DNA of 64,000 nt from Bacteroidales bacterium (GTDB lineage Bacteria; Bacteroidota; Bacteroidia; Bacteroidales; Muribaculaceae), in NCBI GenBank assembly GCA_003150235.1, contig QAMW01000034.1, forward strand, positions 1 to 64,000, read 5' to 3'. The notes under the pieces were generated by a model. The model was given only the letters and a program-made list of their open reading frames with translations, was not told the origin of the DNA and did no database searches. This document shows positions 35,162-43,919 of the stretch, piece by piece. Each line of letters starts with the position of its first letter. Within the stretch, counting starts at the first letter, position 1. A program made the position numbers and the translations under genes.

Positions 35162-36379
35162 TTACCGGTTGGCGAGACATGCGTCCAGCATACTTTCTAT
35201 CGCCTCACGGTCGAGTTTCTGACCTATTATTACAAGTTTTATCATGCGGTCGCCATATACAGGGTCCCAGTCTTTAGCAAGTCCCGGCTCGGTCATCATA
35301 AGTTGCTGTAACTCTTCTTCCGGAGCAGTGGCAAACCACAATCCTGCCTGAGTAAGCTTTTTCTGTGAGCCTGCCTGCTCAAACAGGAATGACATGTCGC
35401 GGTTATGGTTAAAATAAACCACTCCCTTTGTGCGTATGATATTTTTCGGGAACTGCGTAGCAAGGAAACGGTCAAACTTATTCAAGTCAAAAGCCGGACG
35501 GCGATAATAGACAAATGTCTGTATGCCGTATTCTTCCGCCTCGCCTTCGTCATGATGGTGATGGTGGTGATGATCGCAATGACCTTCATGATGATGATGC
35601 TCATCAACCTCCTCGTCATCATCGTCGTCATCATCGTCATGGTGATGCTCAAGTTCCTGAATCCATGCGGCGGATGTCGCTACCTTTTCAAAATTAAACA
35701 GCCCGGTATTAATTATCTTGTCAAGGTCGACATCGGCATAGTCACACTCTATAATCTGTGCTTTGGGCTGGATAGCACGAATAATGGCTTTTATTCGCCC
35801 CGCCTCTTCAGGAGTAACCTCCGATATCTTGTTGAGCAGAATTATATTACAGAATTCCACCTGCTCGATAATAAGATTCTCTATGTCATCCTCCCCTATC
35901 TCTTTCTTTGTAAGACTGTCGCCGCAAGCAAACTCATCCTTCATACGCAATGCATCGACTACTGTCACGATACAGTCAAGACGAGGCTGGGCACCACGGT
36001 TGTAATACTCTTCCATTACCGGGATAGAGCATATAGTCTGTGCTATAGGAGCCGGTTCACATATGCCGCTTGCCTCGATAACTATGTAGTCAAACTTTCC
36101 GGTAGCTGCCAGGTCGGCAATCTGCTCGATAAGATCCATTTTAAGCGTACAGCAGATACAACCGTTCTGAAGTGCCACAAGGTCATCACTCTCTTTTTCC
36201 TGACCTACCACGCCACCTTTCTGAATCAATGACGCATCGATATTGACTTCGCCTATATCGTTCACAATCACGGCGAAACGTATCCCTTTTTCATTGGCGA
36301 GAATACGATTAAGCAAAGTTGTCTTGCCACTCCCGAGGTATCCGGTCAGAAGCAATACAGGTATTTCTTTTTTTGCCAT
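35162..36379 (-). CDS. COG0523 (CobW/ZigA-type) GTP-dependent metallochaperone
   Basis: A 405-aa G3E-family GTPase. Walker A 'GYLGSGKT' (13-20), the metal-binding 'GCICC' (73-77, CxCC), 'IEASGICEP' and 'LLNKISEV' identify the CobW/COG0523 family. A long Asp/His-rich stretch lies at ~245-284, followed by the CobW C-terminal domain. Such proteins deliver Zn (or other metals) to client enzymes under metal limitation. It converges on the urease operon and could handle Zn or Ni; the client is not evident. The His/Asp run is longer than in many homologues. Confidence 0.9.
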   Translation of the reverse strand: MAKKEIPVLLLTGYLGSGKTTLLNRILANEKGIRFAVIVNDIGEVNIDASLIQKGGVVGQEKESDDLVALQNGCICCTLKMDLIEQIADLAATGKFDYIVIEASGICEPAPIAQTICSIPVMEEYYNRGAQPRLDCIVTVVDALRMKDEFACGDSLTKKEIGEDDIENLIIEQVEFCNIILLNKISEVTPEEAGRIKAIIRAIQPKAQIIECDYADVDLDKIINTGLFNFEKVATSAAWIQELEHHHDDDDDDDDEEVDEHHHHEGHCDHHHHHHHDEGEAEEYGIQTFVYYRRPAFDLNKFDRFLATQFPKNIIRTKGVVYFNHNRDMSFLFEQAGSQKKLTQAGLWFATAPEEELQQLMMTEPGLAKDWDPVYGDRMIKLVIIGQKLDREAIESMLDACLANR

Positions 36380-36401
36380 TTCTACTGATTTTTAGTCACT
36401 G

Positions 36402-36409
36402 CAAAATTA
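36402..36409 (-). promoter_or_regulatory. -7 box of the COG0523 gene
   Basis: On the minus strand this reads TAATTTTG, 23 nt upstream of the start. A second candidate, TACTTTTG, lies at 36434-36441 on the same strand. No clear Zur-type palindrome was recognised. Confidence 0.5.
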
Positions 36410-36496
36410 ATTCTAAATAACTTTTTATACAAACAAAAGTATAATATTACATAGGCGGCAGACGTTACTAAAGAAACACAAAAAACATTTCTTATT

Positions 36497-37144
36497 ATGA
36501 AAAAGTTAGTTACATTGCTACTATTTTGTCTAGCCACATTACATATATCGGCAATAGAAAAAGGGAACTGGGGCATACGCGCCACTTTTGACGTAACCAT
36601 ACCCGGCAAGTGGAATATAGACGACACGCATGTCAAAATGTTTAAGCCCGGCTGCGGTTTCTCCATCGGCGGTGTGTATATCCAACCCATAGGGAAAGGA
36701 TTCTATTTTGAACCGGGACTGTCATTTTTCTATGATACCTATTCATTTGATAATCTCGCTATAGGGGCTGATAACCTTGACAAGAATACACAGGACCCGA
36801 GTGTCAGGAAAGCCGGATTGCGCCTTCCGCTCCATTTCGGATATGAATTCAGATTCGCCGATAACATGAAACTTGCCGTGTACACCGGACCGGAATTAAG
36901 CTATGCCATAAGCCGCAAGGCGCATGTAAAAGACATAGAACTCTACGGCGACGATTTCAATACCGATCTGCTCGGAATTAACGAGCACCGACGCTTCGAC
37001 TGTGCATGGAAAGTGGGTATCGCAGTACCTGTCAGCTATGTATGGGTAGGAATCGATGCCGCCTTCGGACTTGTTGACCTCATTCCCCGAAATGTCTCTT
37101 TCCGCGAAAACAGGGTCTCCGTTACGGCTACATATTATTTCTAA
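36497..37144 (+). CDS. Outer-membrane beta-barrel protein
   Basis: A 215-aa protein with a signal peptide (~1-19). Alternating aromatic/polar strands ('FYFEPGLSFFYDTY', 'LRLPLHFGYEF', 'LAVYTGPELSYAIS') and a C-terminal strand ending in F ('SVTATYYF') indicate a small 8-stranded porin-like/OmpW-like barrel (PF13568 type). Ligand unknown. It starts divergently from the COG0523 gene and its stop codon overlaps that of the CE15-like esterase by 4 bp. Confidence 0.8.
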   Translation: MKKLVTLLLFCLATLHISAIEKGNWGIRATFDVTIPGKWNIDDTHVKMFKPGCGFSIGGVYIQPIGKGFYFEPGLSFFYDTYSFDNLAIGADNLDKNTQDPSVRKAGLRLPLHFGYEFRFADNMKLAVYTGPELSYAISRKAHVKDIELYGDDFNTDLLGINEHRRFDCAWKVGIAVPVSYVWVGIDAAFGLVDLIPRNVSFRENRVSVTATYYF

Positions 37145-38370
37145 TCTTCAGACTGCACCCAGGGAGTCCATTTGCGCCAATTGACATCAGCGAACATCGG
37201 CGCTCTTGTCACATTTGTGTCTATCGAGTCAATACCAAGAAGATATCTCTTTACAAAAGCTTCGACTTCCGGGTATTGGCTTTCCGGTAGCTGACAGTGC
37301 ATGTGATTTCCTTCTATCGAATACCCCATACGTGAGGCTATGCCGAATGTCTTCCACACTTCACGAGCCGCATTTGCCGACACATAGCCCGATTCATCGG
37401 CAAGCCATTCATAATCCGTATTACCAAGCAGTAGCAGAGCCCGCGGAGCTATAAGTGCAGCAACCTCATGATGGTCGACAGGCAGAAGGCTGACATTAGT
37501 ATCGCCAAACTGTTTCATGCTTTCCAGAAACCAGGCATAATTAGTATTATGCACCCGTTCCACATTTCCAAGCGTTTCCGATACACGCCATGCGTTTACC
37601 CCTCCTCCACCCGGTTCTTGCGCAATGGTAAGAGTGATGCGTTCATCCATTGCTCCGGAAAAAAGAGCCATCTTTCCAGCAAACGAACATCCGGTGACAG
37701 CGATATGCGTCAGGTCAATACGCGATTCGTCACCTATTTTTTCAAGAGCGTCAATCAACCGGCTTACACCCCACGGCCAAGCACTATATGCACCAATATC
37801 AGTATTTTCAGGATATAAACGGTTAATAGGTTCCTCTCCGCGAATCTGTGTATGAGACATCACTTGTGGAAAAACGAACGGCATCACTGCTATACCGTTA
37901 TCTAAAAACAGCTCTTCGGGAAGTGAACCGGTAGGGAAACCCATACCAATTACCAGCGGGAATGGTCCTTCTCCTTCAGGATAGCGGATAGGAGACTTAA
38001 GCGTGAGCACTTCACCACGCTCATGCACATCAACAAACAGCGTGTCAGCCATTATCCTCGCATCAATACTGTCAGGACTCGCCACAGGTTTTACACCTGT
38101 CTCATAATGCCATAACCGTTGGAGAATCTCCGAACGGTGACGCTCCCAATCATTGAAATCCACTGAACGCCCGCTTCCATCAGCCCACAAAAACGGATCA
38201 GGAAGATGCCTGACTACCGGGAGTGAATCAAAAGGAGGCAAATCAATCACGGGAAAAGTATCAGCAGAGTTTTCCCGGTCATACACAAGAGGCAGGTCGT
38301 CGACACTGCCGTTAGACAAATTGCAAGCAGTCATGACTACCGACAGTGCCGCGACAATACTCTTGTTCAT
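37141..38370 (-). CDS. Glucuronoyl esterase-like lipoprotein (CE15)
   Basis: A 409-aa alpha/beta hydrolase. The N-terminus ('VMTACNLSNGS', Cys 16) reads as a lipoprotein signal. The nucleophile motif 'AVTGCSFAGKMALFSGAMDERITLTIAQEPGGGGVNAWRV' contains G-C-S-x-x-G-K with the following Glu/Gly region typical of CE15 4-O-methyl-glucuronoyl methylesterases, and 'SIEGNHMHCQLP' holds the catalytic His. CE15 enzymes cut ester bonds between glucuronoxylan and lignin, but many gut homologues have other ester substrates. It lies 8 bp after valS on the same strand. Confidence 0.85.
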   Translation of the reverse strand: MNKSIVAALSVVMTACNLSNGSVDDLPLVYDRENSADTFPVIDLPPFDSLPVVRHLPDPFLWADGSGRSVDFNDWERHRSEILQRLWHYETGVKPVASPDSIDARIMADTLFVDVHERGEVLTLKSPIRYPEGEGPFPLVIGMGFPTGSLPEELFLDNGIAVMPFVFPQVMSHTQIRGEEPINRLYPENTDIGAYSAWPWGVSRLIDALEKIGDESRIDLTHIAVTGCSFAGKMALFSGAMDERITLTIAQEPGGGGVNAWRVSETLGNVERVHNTNYAWFLESMKQFGDTNVSLLPVDHHEVAALIAPRALLLLGNTDYEWLADESGYVSANAAREVWKTFGIASRMGYSIEGNHMHCQLPESQYPEVEAFVKRYLLGIDSIDTNVTRAPMFADVNWRKWTPWVQSED

Positions 38371-38378
38371 ATTTTCAA

Positions 38379-41006
38379 TTATTTTCCTCCAAGTGCCTTT
38401 ATACTTGCCTCAATCGTGGCAATCTTTGATTCGGCATCTTTCTGCTTGTTGCGCTCGGCTGCGACAACAACCTCAGGAGCATTATTTACAAACCGCTCGT
38501 TACCAAGCTTTTTCATTACCGATGCAAGAAATCCGCGATAATAATCAAGTTCCTTGTTAAGACGCGCAAGTTCGGCATCAACATCTATGTTATTGGTCAA
38601 CGGCACATTAAATTCCGTTGTTCCGACCATGAATGTGGCGGCAGCCGCATCTTTCTCAGCCCCGGGGTTTATCTCCGACAAGTTACCGAGTTTCTTAACC
38701 ACGGCATCAAGAGCGTTATCCCATGCACCGATGACATTCAACACAAGTGCCTCGCGCGGAGAGATATTTTTTGCCGCACGGACACCTCGAACACCTACAA
38801 TCACTTCTTTTGCATGAGCCATGGCTTCAAGTGTGCCGCCATTGACTTCACCGGCAACAGGAAGCTGCGCATACATTATTGAATCACCGGGCTTGCGCTC
38901 CTGAAGATGCTGCCATAGCTCTTCGGTGATAAACGGCATGAACGGATGAAGCAGACGGAGCAATGTATCGAAATAGTTGAGAGTAGCCTCATAGGTAGCC
39001 TTGTCAACAGGTTCGCCATAAGCAGGCTTGACCATTTCAAGATACCATGACGAGAACTCATCCCAGAACAGACGGTAGATAGCCATCAACGCTTCGGAAA
39101 GGCGGAATTTGCCGAATAGGTCGCTGACCTCCGCGAGAGTGGCATCAAGCTGCGACTTGAACCATTCTACGGCTATACGCGCACTGTCAGGTTGCGGTTT
39201 ATCGGCAACCGACCATCCTTTTACAAGACGGAAAGCATTCCATATCTTGTTACAGAAATTACGACCCTGCTCCACGAGCTTGTCATCGTAGAACACATCG
39301 TTACCGGCAGGCGCGGCAAGCATCAGACCCATACGCACTCCATCGGCACCATAAGTGGCAATAAGGTCGAGGGGATCAGGCGAGTTGCCAAACTGCTTTG
39401 ACATCTTCCTGCCGATATTGTCACGTACTATACCGGTAAAGTACACATTATTAAAAGGCTTGTCGCCTACAAACTCATATCCAGCGATGATCATGCGTGC
39501 CACCCAGAAGAAAATGATATCCGGACCGGTCACGAGTGTGGTTGTCGGATAATAATAGGAAATTTCCTTGTTGCCAGGCTCAAGAATACCGTTGAAGAGC
39601 GAGATGGGCCATAACCAAGAGGAGAACCATGTGTCGAGACAGTCATCATCCTGACGAAGGTCGTCAAGGGTAAGCGATGAATTGCCGGTAACACTCATTG
39701 CCTCTTCGAGAGCCTGTTCAGGAGTCTCGGCTACGACAAAAGAGCCATCGGGGAGGTAGTATGCAGGAATACGGTGTCCCCACCACAACTGGCGCGAAAT
39801 ACACCAGTCCTTGATTTCCGACATCCATGTATTGTATGTATTCTTGAACTTCTCAGGCACAAACTTGATAAAATCTTCCATCACCGCCTTGTGTGCGGGC
39901 TTTGAAATATCCTCCATCTTCAGGAACCACTGATCGGAAAGACGCGGCTCAACAACAGTATCGATGTTGCGTTCGGAATATCCTACCTTATTCTGGTATT
40001 CCTCTATTTTCTCGATTAGACCGGCTTTCTGCAAATCCTCTGCAATCTGCTTGCGCACATCGAAACGGTCCATGCCGACATACATTCCTGCCGCCTCGCT
40101 GATAGTCCCGTTGTCATTAAATATATCGATGGTCTCAAGATTATGCTTCTGACCGAGCATATTGTCGTTCATATCGTGAGCCGGAGTCACCTTCAGACAT
40201 CCTGTACCAAACTCTATATCCACATAATCATCCTCAATCACCGGAATCTCGCGACCTACCAAAGGCACGATTACCTTCTTGCCGCGCAGATGCTGGTTTT
40301 TCGGGTCATTAGGGTTGATACACATCGCAGTATCACCCATTATAGTCTCGGGACGGGTGGTGGCGACAATAGCATAACCATCCTCACCTACAATCTTATA
40401 CCGGAGATAATAGAGCTTGCTGTGTTCTTCCTTGTAAACTACCTCGATATCGCTCAAAGCGGTACATGCCTTCGGGTCCCAGTTGACCATGCGCTTGCCG
40501 CGATATACGAGTCCTTTGCGGTAAAGTTCACAGAACACCTTTATAACACTCTTTGAACGAATGTCATCCATGGTGAATGCTGTACGGCTCCAGTCACATG
40601 AAGCGCCTATCTTTTTAAGCTGTTCAAGAATTGTGCCGCCATACTTTTCTTTCCATTCCCAGGCATGCTTGAGAAATTCCTCTCGCGAAAGATCGCTTTT
40701 CTTGATACCGTCTTTTGCGAGCTTAGCCACAACCTTAGCCTCTGTCGCGATAGCCGCATGGTCGGTACCCGGCACCCACAACGCATTTTTTCCCTCCATA
40801 CGCGCACGGCGTATGAGGATATCCTGGATTGTATTGTTAAGCATGTGTCCCATGTGCAGGATACCTGTCACATTAGGCGGCGGGATTACGATTGTATAGG
40901 GTTCACGCTCATCGGGAACTGACTTGAAAAGGTCATGTTCCATCCAATAGCTATACCACTTGTCCTCGACTTCGGCAGGACTGTATGTCTTGGCTAATTC
41001 GTTCAT
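38379..41006 (-). CDS. valS: Valyl-tRNA synthetase
   Basis: An 875-aa class I aminoacyl-tRNA synthetase. The HIGH motif appears as 'PPNVTGILHMGHML' near residue 45 and the KMSKS motif as 'DNIGRKMSKQFGNSPDP'. The CP1 editing domain includes 'YAIVATTRPETIMGDTAMCINP' and 'GTGCLKVTPAHD'; the C-terminal coiled coil ('LARLNKELDYYRGFLASVMKKL') is typical of ValS. Full length. It precedes the CE15-like gene by 8 bp and has its own promoter in a palindrome. Confidence 0.97.
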   Translation of the reverse strand: MNELAKTYSPAEVEDKWYSYWMEHDLFKSVPDEREPYTIVIPPPNVTGILHMGHMLNNTIQDILIRRARMEGKNALWVPGTDHAAIATEAKVVAKLAKDGIKKSDLSREEFLKHAWEWKEKYGGTILEQLKKIGASCDWSRTAFTMDDIRSKSVIKVFCELYRKGLVYRGKRMVNWDPKACTALSDIEVVYKEEHSKLYYLRYKIVGEDGYAIVATTRPETIMGDTAMCINPNDPKNQHLRGKKVIVPLVGREIPVIEDDYVDIEFGTGCLKVTPAHDMNDNMLGQKHNLETIDIFNDNGTISEAAGMYVGMDRFDVRKQIAEDLQKAGLIEKIEEYQNKVGYSERNIDTVVEPRLSDQWFLKMEDISKPAHKAVMEDFIKFVPEKFKNTYNTWMSEIKDWCISRQLWWGHRIPAYYLPDGSFVVAETPEQALEEAMSVTGNSSLTLDDLRQDDDCLDTWFSSWLWPISLFNGILEPGNKEISYYYPTTTLVTGPDIIFFWVARMIIAGYEFVGDKPFNNVYFTGIVRDNIGRKMSKQFGNSPDPLDLIATYGADGVRMGLMLAAPAGNDVFYDDKLVEQGRNFCNKIWNAFRLVKGWSVADKPQPDSARIAVEWFKSQLDATLAEVSDLFGKFRLSEALMAIYRLFWDEFSSWYLEMVKPAYGEPVDKATYEATLNYFDTLLRLLHPFMPFITEELWQHLQERKPGDSIMYAQLPVAGEVNGGTLEAMAHAKEVIVGVRGVRAAKNISPREALVLNVIGAWDNALDAVVKKLGNLSEINPGAEKDAAAATFMVGTTEFNVPLTNNIDVDAELARLNKELDYYRGFLASVMKKLGNERFVNNAPEVVVAAERNKQKDAESKIATIEASIKALGGK

Positions 41007-41022
41007 TTCGGGAATATATATT

Positions 41023-41040
41023 TAATTTTGCGCAAAATTA
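41023..41040 (-). promoter_or_regulatory. Palindromic promoter region of valS
   Basis: TAATTTTGCGCAAAATTA is a perfect 18-bp palindrome containing a TAnnTTTG box on each strand. The minus-strand box (41033-41040) is positioned correctly for valS, with a leader of about 20 nt; the plus-strand box would start antisense RNA into the GH2 gene. Confidence 0.55.
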
Positions 41041-42501
41041 CAAAAAATCCATGTCATTTGCCACTAATAATGTTGATAGTTTTACGGTTATAGGCTTCAT
41101 CTTTTCCGGAGTGATTGTAACGGTGACTTTTCCGGGATTGCACGTCGAACGTAGTATGAGAGTAGCCTTACCGTCGTAAAGGCTACGGCGATTACCCGTA
41201 GTCAGTTCGTTGCTGTTGATGTCTCCGTTGATTACTCCCGCTATCTCAGCCTCGCCCTCGACGCTGAATGTTAGGGATTCAGCCACACCAGGTACGATTC
41301 TCCCCTTCTTGTCGATTGCTGTAATCCTTATATGCTGAAGGTCGCAACCGTCGGCTTTCCATGACTGATTATCAGGGATTGCCTTAATAGCGACATGCGT
41401 TCCGGTTGTCTCGACCTTATGACGCGCGACGGAAATACCGGCATTATATGCCACAGCCTCGATGTCACCCGCCCGGTAAGGCACATTTTCCCATAAAATC
41501 CGGTTTCGCTCTTTTGAGACCGCGCGGTTATTTACCTTACGACCGAGACTTTTACCGTTGACTCTAAGTTCCACCTCATCCGCGTTGGTAAATGTATATA
41601 ATGTGACATCTGTATTATTCTCACGATTCCAATGGTCACTCAACCGGAGTGTGCCTACATTTACGTCATTCCACACGGCATCTTCCTTGCCCTCGACCAC
41701 GCCTATATGCACCACCGGTTCATCGGGCTTGAATATAGACCGCAGAAAATAAGCAAGCGGCTTAGGCTCAAGTGAAATGTCAAACACACCTTCGCTCCAG
41801 CCTTTCGCGGGCCATCCGCGCGACTCGCCGAGATAGTCGATCATACCCCAGTAGGCAAGCCCCGTCACTCGGTCAAGATCCATGTCAAAATAGTTGGGTC
41901 CCATATTTGACGTATTTGCCTCGCTCTGATAAAAAATCATCCACGGGAAACGCCTGCTGTCACCGGGGAAATACATATACCTGTAATTATAGGATGCAAT
42001 ATCGGTTTCCATTACGAGCGGTGCAGGCAGCGAGTCGGTGGTCTGATGCCGTCCGCGCGGATGCATTGCCACAGTCACGGGGCGCGTTGTGTCGTAACGA
42101 TGGAGAAGTTCACGTTGTAACCTGTAGGGAGTCACACCCCAGTCGGCGTATGGAATATCCCACAATGTCTGCAACTCATTACCGAGACTCCACATCACCA
42201 CGGAGGGATGGTTACGGTCACGCCTGATAAATTCCGGCACATCTTTCTGCCATTGATTCACCCATTCGTTGCGACCGCCGGCATACTGCGTCAACCACTT
42301 GTCATAAAGCTCATCCACGACCAATATGCCGTAACGGTCACATAAGTCGAGGAATGATTCACTGTATGGATTGTGAGAAGTACGCACATGATTGAAACCG
42401 AAATCTTTCAACATGACGATACGCTTTTCCATCGCGCGTTCAAACGCAGCAGCGCCGAGTGCGCCGAGTGTGTGATGGTTGGCAATTCCTTTCAGCAACA
42501 C
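41038..42501 (-). pseudogene. GH2 beta-galactosidase, C-terminal part (after frame break)
   Basis: 487 codons continue the GH2 enzyme begun at 43484, in the -1 frame. The catalytic TIM barrel opens 'LLKGIANHHTLGALG' and 'FGFNHVRTSHNPYSESFLDLCDRYGILVVDELYD'. The acid/base Glu lies in 'VMWSLGNELQTLW' and the likely nucleophile Glu in 'FYQSEANTS'. C-terminal beta-sandwich domains (DUF4982-like and Ig-like, 'YTFTNADEVELRVNGKSLG', 'ITAIDKKGRIVPGVAESLTFSVEGEAEIAGVINGD') complete a normal GH2 architecture. Both catalytic residues are in this part, but it has no signal peptide or N-terminal sugar-binding domain of its own, so it needs joining by frameshifting or is non-functional. Confidence 0.85.
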
Positions 42502-43484
42502 TTTTTGCCGTTGAGCTTAAATCCAAAATCGGGTGAATATTCTATGCTGCGTATGCCGAAAGTGTCCTCGACCTTATCAGCGACAGAGCCATCGGGATTA
42601 AAAAGGGTCAGATGCGCAGTGTATAATGACGGGGATTCACACGACCATAGTTGCGGTGCGGTGATAGTGAGTGAATCAATAATATATTCACGGGTTTTCT
42701 GCCTGCGGCTGAAAGGTATGTCAATGTCACGGTTTACAATGGTGTCACCTTGAGGTGAAGTGATACACAATCTCATCAGCAACTTCTTTATGTCGCGCAG
42801 CTTTGAGGTAACTTGAGCCATGACTACCACCGAAGCACTGTCTTCACTCACCTGCGGGGTGGTGATATATAATGGATGACGGTCAAAATACTGATTTTTA
42901 TCGGTGATTATGAATTTCACGTCACGAAAAAGACCGCCCCCGGTGTACCAACGTGAATTTTCAGGCTTACCGGTGTCAGCGACGACATCCACTACATTTT
43001 CCTCACCGTAGCGCAACTTACCGGTAAGGTCAATTTCAAAGCCGAGATAACCGTAATCGGTACCCCCGACCCGCTCACCGTTAAGATACACATCGCCGAC
43101 AAGCATTATACCGCCGAAATCGAGCAGCACACGCCTGCCAGTCCACGAGGCATCGGGCACAAAGTTCTTCCTGTACCATCCCTTGCCCATCTCCTTGAAT
43201 CCGCGACTGCTCAGACGGCTCTTCACATTGGCGACGGAATTTGACATATCGGCACTCTCGTCGGCAGCCGGTGCCACCCACGGCTGGTGTATCTGAAAGT
43301 CATGTGGGAGATTGACAGCAGACCAGTCATGCCCATTCATCCCGGCGGCAATCACGCTACTGTCAATGTCGCCATAGCGGAATTTCCATCCACGGTTAAA
43401 ATCGATTGTTTCTCTTCCGGCAAGCAACACCGGTAACATTATAATACTTAAAAACAGAGGCAGACACTTCTTTTTCATGGTCAA
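42492..43484 (-). pseudogene. GH2 beta-galactosidase, N-terminal part (frame break at 42501-42506)
   Basis: 330 codons with a signal peptide ('KKKCLPLFLSIIMLPVLLAG'), the GH2 N-terminal jelly-roll domain ('FNRGWKFRYGD', 'VNLPHDFQIHQPW', 'GWYRKNFV', 'LLDFGGIMLVGDVYLNGERVG') and the Ig-like second domain ending 'FGIRSIEYSPDFGFKLNGKK'. The frame then reads Cys-Cys-stop. Slipping back one base at AAA-AAG (minus-strand AAAAAG, complement of 42501-42506) gives V-L-L-K-G-I and continues into the next part without losing a residue. Combined length ~817 aa, normal for the family. It is divergent from rhaM. Confidence 0.85.
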
Positions 43485-43499
43485 TTCGGTTTATCACGA

Positions 43500-43507
43500 C
43501 AAAGTTA
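43500..43507 (-). promoter_or_regulatory. -7 box of the GH2 gene
   Basis: On the minus strand this reads TAACTTTG (TAnnTTTG), 16 nt before the GH2 start and back to back with the rhamnose-operon promoter. Confidence 0.55.
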
Positions 43508-43516
43508 ATTATTCAA

Positions 43517-43548
43517 TTTGTATCTTTAACGAGTTTTCATTAATTTTG
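43517..43548 (+). promoter_or_regulatory. Promoter of the rhamnose operon
   Basis: TTTG at 43517-43520, a 20-nt spacer and TAATTTTG at 43541-43548 form a full Bacteroidetes -33/-7 promoter, 43 nt before rhaM. The 100-bp intergenic region is shared with the divergent GH2 gene, so a common regulator may act here. Confidence 0.7.
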
Positions 43549-43590
43549 TGAGCAGAGTGTGCTTTAAACACTAATTTAACCTGATATATC

Positions 43591-43908
43591 ATGAAAAGAT
43601 TTGCTTTCAAAATGTTTCTGAAGCCCGGATGCGAGGCTGAATATGAACGTCGTCACGCCGCTTTATGGCAGGAATTAAGACAACAGCTTGCAGATGCCGG
43701 CATAAAGAATTATTCGATTTTCTGGGATAAGGATACCAACATACTTTTCGGCTATCAGGAGGTGACCGGAGAGTCAGATTCACAAAATGCAGAGGCAGCC
43801 GACGATATAACCCGCAAATGGTGGGATTACATGTCTGACATCATGGAGGTGAACCCCGACAATTCCCCTGTCACGATACCGGTAAAAGAGGTGTTCCATC
43901 TTGATTAA
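43591..43908 (+). CDS. rhaM: L-rhamnose mutarotase
   Basis: A 105-aa ferredoxin-like-fold enzyme that interconverts alpha and beta anomers of L-rhamnose. Visible are 'KRFAFKMFLKPGCEAEYERRHAALWQEL' (with the conserved E-Y..R-H), 'GIKNYSIFWDKDTNILFGYQEV' and the C-terminal 'KWWDYMSDIMEVNPDNSP'. The length is typical. First gene of the rhamnose operon. Confidence 0.95.
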   Translation: MKRFAFKMFLKPGCEAEYERRHAALWQELRQQLADAGIKNYSIFWDKDTNILFGYQEVTGESDSQNAEAADDITRKWWDYMSDIMEVNPDNSPVTIPVKEVFHLD

Positions 43909-43919
43909 ACGATAGAGCG

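Noticed and set aside
35405..36232. A 275-codon plus-strand ORF opposite the COG0523 gene
   Set aside because: It is the antisense shadow of the metallochaperone gene; its Met/Val-rich run mirrors the His/Asp tract.
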